Origin: a virus | Direction: 5' to 3' (one strand) | DNA: 29,044 nucleotides | IMG/VR virus record: IMGVR_UViG_3300021963_006692 | Coordinates: 1-29,044 of that record | Shown here: piece by piece, positions 25,279 to 29,044 of the stretch | Position numbering within the stretch: position 1 is the stretch's first letter | Layout of the letters: each line of letters begins with the position of its first letter | The notes under the pieces: generated by a model | Databases searched by the model: none | What the model saw: the letters and a program-made list of their open reading frames with translations, nothing else | Told to the model about the DNA's origin: nothing | Program-made: the position numbers and the translations under genes

Positions 25279-26103
25279 ATGAAATTGTATATCGTCGAAA
25301 AAATGGATGAAAAAAATACACCCGATATGGATTATTGGGCGTTTGATTGGGATGATAATATTATGATTATGCCAACTAAAATTGTTCTTAAAGACTCCAA
25401 CGGTAAGGAGATTGGAATGTCAACTGAAGATTGGGCAGAATATAAAGATATTGTTGGAAAAGAAGATTTTGAATATGAAGGTCATACTATTGTAGGTTTG
25501 GCAAATAACCCTTTTAGATATTTTAGTACTGAACATGATAAAATGTTTACAATAGATGCTATGTTAGGTAAGTTAGGTCCTGCTTGGGATGACTTTAAAA
25601 ACGCTATAAATGGAGGTTCTATTTTTGCAATCATTACCGCTAGAGGACATTCTCCGTTAAAGATAAGAAGTACCATAGAAAAAATGATTGACGGTAATTT
25701 CAGGGGTATTTCTAAAAGAGAACTTGTTAAAAATTTAAGAAAGTATAGAAATATTGCTGGTGAAGAAGATATGCCCGATGATGAGTTAATTGACGCTTAC
25801 ATGGATATGAATAGATATTATCCTGTAACTTTTGAAAAGGGAAGTGCCCAATCTCCGGCAGAATTAAAAAATGAAAAATTAAGAGAGTTTGAGGAGTATG
25901 TGAAATATATTGCTAATATTGTTCATAAACCTGCACACTTTAAAAATATGGTTTCAAATAAATTTGCACCAGTGATACATTTTTCAGATGACGATGAAAC
26001 TAATTTAGAATATTCATATAAAAGAAACAAAGACAGACCAGATAACATTATTAATTATGTTACTACCAAAGGAGGAGTTAAAAAACCTTATGAATTAAAA
26101 TAA
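25279..26103 (+). CDS. HAD-superfamily phosphatase-like protein
   Basis: 274 residues. HAD motif I is AFDWDDNIMIM with nucleophile D23 and acid D25; motif II is FAIITARGHSP with T120; motif IV is IHFSDDDETN with D237-D239; motif III lysine is not certain (K198 or K200 in ELKNEKLREF). These place it among Mg-dependent HAD phosphohydrolases. A long helical insert lies between motifs II and IV (about 125-225), perhaps a cap. The substrate is not recognisable; nucleotide, polynucleotide 3'-end or sugar phosphate are all open. It is a separate unit, with a terminator before it and its own promoter box, inserted between the sheath and tube genes, which adjoin in T4. That makes it an accessory gene (moron-like) in the tail cluster. 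Confidence 0.7.
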   Translation: MKLYIVEKMDEKNTPDMDYWAFDWDDNIMIMPTKIVLKDSNGKEIGMSTEDWAEYKDIVGKEDFEYEGHTIVGLANNPFRYFSTEHDKMFTIDAMLGKLGPAWDDFKNAINGGSIFAIITARGHSPLKIRSTIEKMIDGNFRGISKRELVKNLRKYRNIAGEEDMPDDELIDAYMDMNRYYPVTFEKGSAQSPAELKNEKLREFEEYVKYIANIVHKPAHFKNMVSNKFAPVIHFSDDDETNLEYSYKRNKDRPDNIINYVTTKGGVKKPYELK

Positions 26104-26174
26104 ATAATTTGCTAGGTATATTGCAATTATCCCCAAAAAAAAACTAAAGTAAATAAAAAATCTTTTTATTGATA

Positions 26175-26181
26175 TATTTAT
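26175..26181 (+). promoter_or_regulatory. TATTTAT box upstream of tail tube
   Basis: TATTTAT 31 bases before the ATG at 26213, followed by an A-rich leader, almost the same arrangement as for the sheath gene (30 bases). Confidence 0.5.
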
Positions 26182-26212
26182 AAATAAATAAAACGAAAAA
26201 AAATTAAATGAT

Positions 26213-26701
26213 ATGGCAGATTTGCTAATGAAAATGCCCGTACCTTACGAGCCAAAAAGACAGAATAGATTTATTCTAAGATTTCCGTCTTCGTTGGGTA
26301 TTAACGAATGGTTCGTACAAGCAGCGTCAAGACCAACTATAACAATCGGCTCAACTCCGATTCCGTTTTTAAATACTGAAACATATGTTGCAGGAAGATT
26401 TAAGTGGAGTACTATACAAGTTACATTTATTGACCCAATCGGTCCTTCAGCGTCTCAAGCTTTGATGGAATGGGTTAGATTACACGCTGAGTCTGTTACA
26501 GGTCGTATGGGATACGCCGCAGGATATAAGAAAAATATTGATTTAGAAATGTTAGACCCAACAGGAGTTGTGATTGAAAAGTGGATTATGGAAGGTTGTT
26601 TTATAACAAACGCTGGTTTCGGGTCACTTGGTTACGCTAATGAAGGTTTGGTTAATATTCAGGTAACACTACAACCTGACAGATGTATTTTAGTTTACTA
26701 A
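26213..26701 (+). CDS. Tail tube protein, T4 gp19-like
   Basis: 162 residues, nearly the exact length of T4 gp19 (163). It stacks in hexameric rings inside the sheath, the channel for DNA. Recognisable family features: PYEPKRQNRFILRFPSSLGI at the N-terminus, the ITIGSTPIPFLNTETYVAGR stretch, then WSTIQVTFIDPIGPSASQAL and MEWVRLHAESVTGRMGYAAG, and a closing GLVNIQVTLQPDRCIL. It has its own promoter box with a 31-base A-rich leader and a terminator 25 bases downstream, so it is a single-gene, probably very highly transcribed unit. No Shine-Dalgarno. An in-frame alternative start is not needed; the ATG gives the standard length. Confidence 0.93.
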   Translation: MADLLMKMPVPYEPKRQNRFILRFPSSLGINEWFVQAASRPTITIGSTPIPFLNTETYVAGRFKWSTIQVTFIDPIGPSASQALMEWVRLHAESVTGRMGYAAGYKKNIDLEMLDPTGVVIEKWIMEGCFITNAGFGSLGYANEGLVNIQVTLQPDRCILVY

Positions 26702-26725
26702 AAAATTAATTACTATTATATTTTT

Positions 26726-26752
26726 AAAAAAGTCCTTAATGGGCTTTTTTTT
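26726..26752 (+). terminator. Rho-independent terminator after tail tube
   Basis: AAAAAAGTCC (26726-26735), loop TTAAT, GGGCTTTTTT (26741-26750) continuing into more T. Ten-base stem with one G-T pair and a T run. Confidence 0.82.
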
Positions 26753-26795
26753 GTTTACAAATAATTTTTTAAGTATACTTTTTTAATAAAAAAAC

Positions 26796-27548
26796 ATGGA
26801 CGCGAAACAAGCTGGACAAATGGATTTTAATTTACCACATGATGTGGTAGAGTTACCTTCAAGAGGGATTTTTTATAAATCTAAGAAAAAATCTTTAAAG
26901 GTTGGTTATTTAACGGCAAATGATGAAAATATTTTGGCTAACGCTCGTAAAAACGGGGGACAAAATATTATCCAATCATTATTAAGAAGTAAAATATATG
27001 AAACTGAAATTAAACCTGAAGAATTATTATCAGGTGATGTTGAGGCAATCCTTATCTTTTTAAGAAATACTTCATTTGGACCTGAATATACTTTTGAGGT
27101 TGCTGATGACGATGGTAAGAAGTTTGAAACAACTGTAACTATCGATGAATTAAATATAAGAAAACCCGAAGTTAATCCAAATGAAGACGGCACTTTTACA
27201 ACGACATTACCAAAATCAGGTTATTCTGTAAAATTAAGACCACTTACTTTTGGTGAAAATGTCGATTTAGAAAAAATGGAAGATTCATATCCGACTGGAC
27301 TTGTCGCTCCGACAATAACATGGAGATTAAATAAGATGATTGTTGAGGTTAATGGAGATAGTAATATGGAGACAATTTCTTCATTTATTAATAATTTACC
27401 TATTATGGACTCTAAATATATTAGAAGTTTCATTGACATAAACGAACCAAAGTTAGACTTAGCAAGAGAAGTATTTACCCCGTCAGGAAAAAGGAAGAAA
27501 GTATTAGTTTCCTTTGGGGTTGACTTTTTTCGGCCTTTCTTCAGCTAG
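26796..27548 (+). CDS. T4 gp26-like baseplate hub / tail-assembly chaperone
   Basis: 250 residues (T4 gp26 is 208). Family features: VELPSRGIFYKSKKKSLKVG, YLTANDENILANARKNGG, LLRSKIY, PEELLSGDVEAILIFLRNTS and FGPEYTFEV, then a hydrophobic C-terminus VSFGVDFFRPFFS before the TAG. This resembles the T4 gp26-type baseplate proteins (LPSxGxFY, TAxDExIL, LLxGDxxAIL, RxxSxGPEY). It stands directly before a short out-of-frame ORF and the tape measure gene, the position of the tail-assembly chaperones G/GT in other tailed phages and of 26-51 upstream of 29 in T4. The start has an A-rich leader (TTTAATAAAAAAAC) and only a weak TATACTT-like box 15 bases before the ATG. The end may be extended by a +1 shift (see the next entries). 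Confidence 0.7.
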   Translation: MDAKQAGQMDFNLPHDVVELPSRGIFYKSKKKSLKVGYLTANDENILANARKNGGQNIIQSLLRSKIYETEIKPEELLSGDVEAILIFLRNTSFGPEYTFEVADDDGKKFETTVTIDELNIRKPEVNPNEDGTFTTTLPKSGYSVKLRPLTFGENVDLEKMEDSYPTGLVAPTITWRLNKMIVEVNGDSNMETISSFINNLPIMDSKYIRSFIDINEPKLDLAREVFTPSGKRKKVLVSFGVDFFRPFFS

Positions 27549-27687
27549 TCTAGAAAATCATATTTACGAGTATTATATTTTAGCTCACTATTTACGGACA
27601 TCATATTCTGACTTTATGTCTATGCCAAGTTATTTTAGGAAGACCCTAATAAGTAAGGTTATAGAAAAAAATAAAAAAACAGATTAG
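27508..27687 (+). CDS. gp51-like second ORF, +1 frame, probable frameshift product extension
   Basis: An open frame from 27508 (after a TAG at 27505) to the TAG at 27685-27687, overlapping the end of the gp26-like gene by 41 bases in the +1 frame. It encodes FPLGLTFFGLSSASLENHIY, then EYYILAHYLRTSYSDFMSM and PSYFRKTLISKVIEKNKKTD. The helical, charged make-up, the aromatic ENHIYEYYIL, and a location between the gp26-like gene and the tape measure suggest the T4 gp51 / GT-type C-terminal chaperone part. There is no ATG before 27616, which would cut off most of it; TTG at 27514 or 27520 is possible. A +1 ribosomal frameshift from the upstream gene gives the cleanest model. An extra T in the T6 run through assembly error is the alternative. 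Confidence 0.6.
   Translation, partial: FPLGLTFFGLSSASLENHIYEYYILAHYLRTSYSDFMSMPSYFRKTLISKVIEKNKKTD
27523..27534 (+). other. Candidate +1 programmed frameshift site (GAC TTT TTT CGG)
   Basis: In frame 0 the codons read GAC-TTT-TTT-CGG. A phenylalanine tRNA on the second TTT (27528-27530) can slip one base to TTC (27529-27531), a pairing at least as good, while the ribosome waits at CGG, a rare arginine codon in such AT-rich DNA. Reading then continues GGC-CTT-TCT into the gp51-like ORF. No X-XXY-YYZ site for a -1 shift is present, and the -1 frame stops at 27551. Confidence 0.45.
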
Positions 27688-27690
27688 GGT
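27643..27690. repeat. 8-bp inverted repeat around the gp51-like stop
   Basis: ACCCTAAT (27643-27650) and ATTAGGGT (27683-27690), perfectly complementary, 32 bases apart. The right arm ends on the first base of the TATTTAT box of the tape measure gene. Function unclear. Confidence 0.25.
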
Positions 27691-27696
27691 ATTTAT
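27690..27696 (+). promoter_or_regulatory. TATTTAT box upstream of tape measure
   Basis: TATTTAT 16 bases before the ATG at 27713, just after the stop of the gp51-like ORF. Confidence 0.45.
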
Positions 27697-27712
27697 TTTA
27701 TAAAGAACTTAT

Positions 27713-29044
27713 ATGGCGAAAACTGAAGGTGACGGTGAAGGTGAAAAAAGTACAAATTTCATCAAAAATTTAGGAGACGAGATAAAAAAATCGTTATCTT
27801 TTGATGCTGTCAATGAACAAGCCAAAACTTTATACAAAAATGTTAATGATGTAGTTAAAGAAATGGGTATTGGTCGTGAAAACGCCTATGCTCTTACTGT
27901 TGAATTAGGTGATGCGGAATCTAAAATAACCGCTTTAGGAGGTTCTTTAAAGGACGCTGTCGATATCCAAAAGGACTTTATGGTTACGACAAATCAACAG
28001 TCTATATTGTCGGCACAAATTCTTGAGGATGTATATGAAACATCTAAAGCTTTAGGTGCGACATCAAAAGAGTTTATTAAATCATTTGAAGTTGTTGGAG
28101 GGTCAATTGAAAAATTCACCGAAAACATGAGTCAAGTAAGTCAGATTGCTGCGTCGTTTGGTGTAAACGCTAAAGCGGTATCAAGTGATGTATTATCTAA
28201 TATTGATTTGTTAGACAATTATGATTTCTCTAATGGTGTTGAAGGATTAGCCAATATGGCTTCAACCATGAGTCAGTTGAAATATACTTTAGGTGATGTT
28301 GAAAAAGTTACAAACGCTTTATTAGACCCAAGTAAAGCTCTGAATTTCTCTCAAAAAATGGCAAGTTTAGGAATTCAGAATAGAGAATTGACGGACAATT
28401 TAAATGTCCAAATGATGGCGTTAGAGAATCCTGAAAAGTTAATGAAAAATATTACTGAGGAATTTTCTCATTTTTATGAGAAACAACAGGACGGAACATA
28501 TAAATTAGGAAAAACAGGTCTTTTAATGATGGACGATTTCGCAAATGCATCAGGTATTAGTGCTGATAAATTAAGAGTTGCATCAAAAGAAATGTTAGAA
28601 ATTAAAGACAAGATGGGTCAAATAACTTTACCAACATTAGAATCTGACGAGGCAACTAAGAATTATATCTCTCAGATGTCTAAAATAGGTAAAGACGGTA
28701 AGGCAGTTATTACTTTTGAGGCGAAAGATGAGAGAGGAATGATTGAAAAGGTAACCAAAACATTAGATGAGTTGACTACGAGTGATGCTGAAATGTTGAA
28801 GATACAAATGGAGGAACAAGCCAAAAAAACGTCTGAAGAAAAAGTTATTGAACAAATGACTCCTGAAGAAAGAGAGAAAGCGTTAAGAGAATCAATAACT
28901 GCAGCGATTAAAAACGGGTTTGCAACAACGAAAGTTGTACAAGGTGCAATTGAATTAAAGAAAGATGCTATTGAATTAATGTTAAAACCGTTATCTGCGG
29001 CAATTGATAGTAGTTCAATTAGAAAGGCAGGTGATACAGTCGCA
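27713..29044 (+). CDS. Tape measure protein, N-terminal part (3' end beyond window)
   Basis: Open from the ATG at 27713 to the last base of the window, 444 codons without a stop, so the gene is cut off on the right. It begins AKTEGDGEGEKSTNFIKNLG and is almost wholly helical, with coiled-coil-like stretches (ALGGSLKDAVDIQKDFMVTT; NQQSILSAQILEDVYETSK; VVGGSIEKFTENMSQVSQIA) and later charged helices (DAEMLKIQMEEQAKKTSEEK). Such low-hydrophobicity helical proteins directly after the tail-assembly chaperone pair are tape measures, which set tail length inside the tube. The usual hydrophobic segments, if any, would be in the missing part. In T4 the equivalent position holds gene 29. The call rests on context and helical make-up, without a sequence motif. 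Confidence 0.75.
   Translation, partial: MAKTEGDGEGEKSTNFIKNLGDEIKKSLSFDAVNEQAKTLYKNVNDVVKEMGIGRENAYALTVELGDAESKITALGGSLKDAVDIQKDFMVTTNQQSILSAQILEDVYETSKALGATSKEFIKSFEVVGGSIEKFTENMSQVSQIAASFGVNAKAVSSDVLSNIDLLDNYDFSNGVEGLANMASTMSQLKYTLGDVEKVTNALLDPSKALNFSQKMASLGIQNRELTDNLNVQMMALENPEKLMKNITEEFSHFYEKQQDGTYKLGKTGLLMMDDFANASGISADKLRVASKEMLEIKDKMGQITLPTLESDEATKNYISQMSKIGKDGKAVITFEAKDERGMIEKVTKTLDELTTSDAEMLKIQMEEQAKKTSEEKVIEQMTPEEREKALRESITAAIKNGFATTKVVQGAIELKKDAIELMLKPLSAAIDSSSIRKAGDTVA

Noticed and set aside
26152-26170. AATAAAAA-ATC-TTTTTATT palindrome after the HAD-like gene as a terminator
   Set aside because: All-AT stem with no GC pairs; too weak to call a terminator and expected by chance in such DNA.
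27524-27553. Classic -1 frameshift of the gp26-like gene
   Set aside because: The -1 frame stops at 27551-27553 after a few codons and no X-XXY-YYZ heptamer is present; only the +1 frame leads into a longer ORF.
3189-27696. Reading the TATTTAT boxes as T4 late promoters (TATAAATA) on the opposite strand
   Set aside because: They would then point away from the adjacent genes in every case, on both strands; a motif read in the gene direction is more consistent.
1-29044. tRNA genes, CRISPR arrays, insertion sequences, integrase or att sites
   Set aside because: I saw no cloverleaf-like sequence, regular spacer array, transposase or recombinase motif, or flanking direct repeats.

Overview
The window is a piece of a strictly lytic-looking, T4-related contractile-tailed phage genome (Caudoviricetes, myovirus morphology). 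The structural signature is clear: neck proteins (gp13/gp14-like), tail terminator (gp15-like), tail sheath (gp18-like), tail tube (gp19-like), a gp26/gp51-like tail-assembly pair and a tape measure protein, plus a family B DNA polymerase (gp43-like) and an SNF2-type helicase. The DNA is very AT-rich. Almost no gene has a Shine-Dalgarno sequence; starts are preceded by A/T-rich leaders. The fibre proteins carry the NYLAKWTG...IYDNGTNVGIG style of sequence common in Bacteroidota and their phages. Together these suggest a Bacteroidota (flavobacterial-type) host. That is an inference, not a proof.

Layout. 1-3182 (+): three translationally coupled glycosyltransferase genes (first one cut by the window edge), two of them HtrL/YibB-like and one a two-domain fusion. 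3209-13366 (+): a seven-gene baseplate/tail-fibre operon with clear internal duplications (two BppU-like proteins, two fibre-base proteins, three tandem divergent fibre paralogues). 13460-16255 (+): DNA polymerase. 16258-20175 (-): small beta-rich protein, gp13-like neck protein, an Fe/Mn superoxide dismutase and an SNF2-family helicase. 20229-21784 (+): gp14-like and gp15-like proteins. 21781-21930 (-): a 49-residue ribbon-helix-helix-like protein. 22055-29044 (+): tail sheath, a HAD-type phosphatase, tail tube, gp26-like chaperone/hub protein, an overlapping +1-frame gp51-like ORF, and the start of the tape measure gene.

The most interesting signals are: (1) a phage superoxide dismutase with intact metal ligands whose N-terminus (MKYLNIITE|S) resembles the T4 capsid-targeting sequence of internal proteins, suggesting an enzyme packaged in the virion and injected with the DNA; (2) a 7-base box TATTTAT found in gene-sense orientation just upstream of nearly every transcription-unit start on both strands and absent inside operons, a candidate phage-specific late promoter, often only 4-6 bases from the start codon, which would imply leaderless mRNAs; (3) a probable programmed +1 frameshift linking the gp26-like and gp51-like ORFs just before the tape measure gene; (4) a small RHH-like gene with a palindrome between it and the sheath gene.

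No tRNA, rRNA, CRISPR array, insertion sequence or integration module is visible. All calls are from reading the sequence and from remembered family features; no database search was run.
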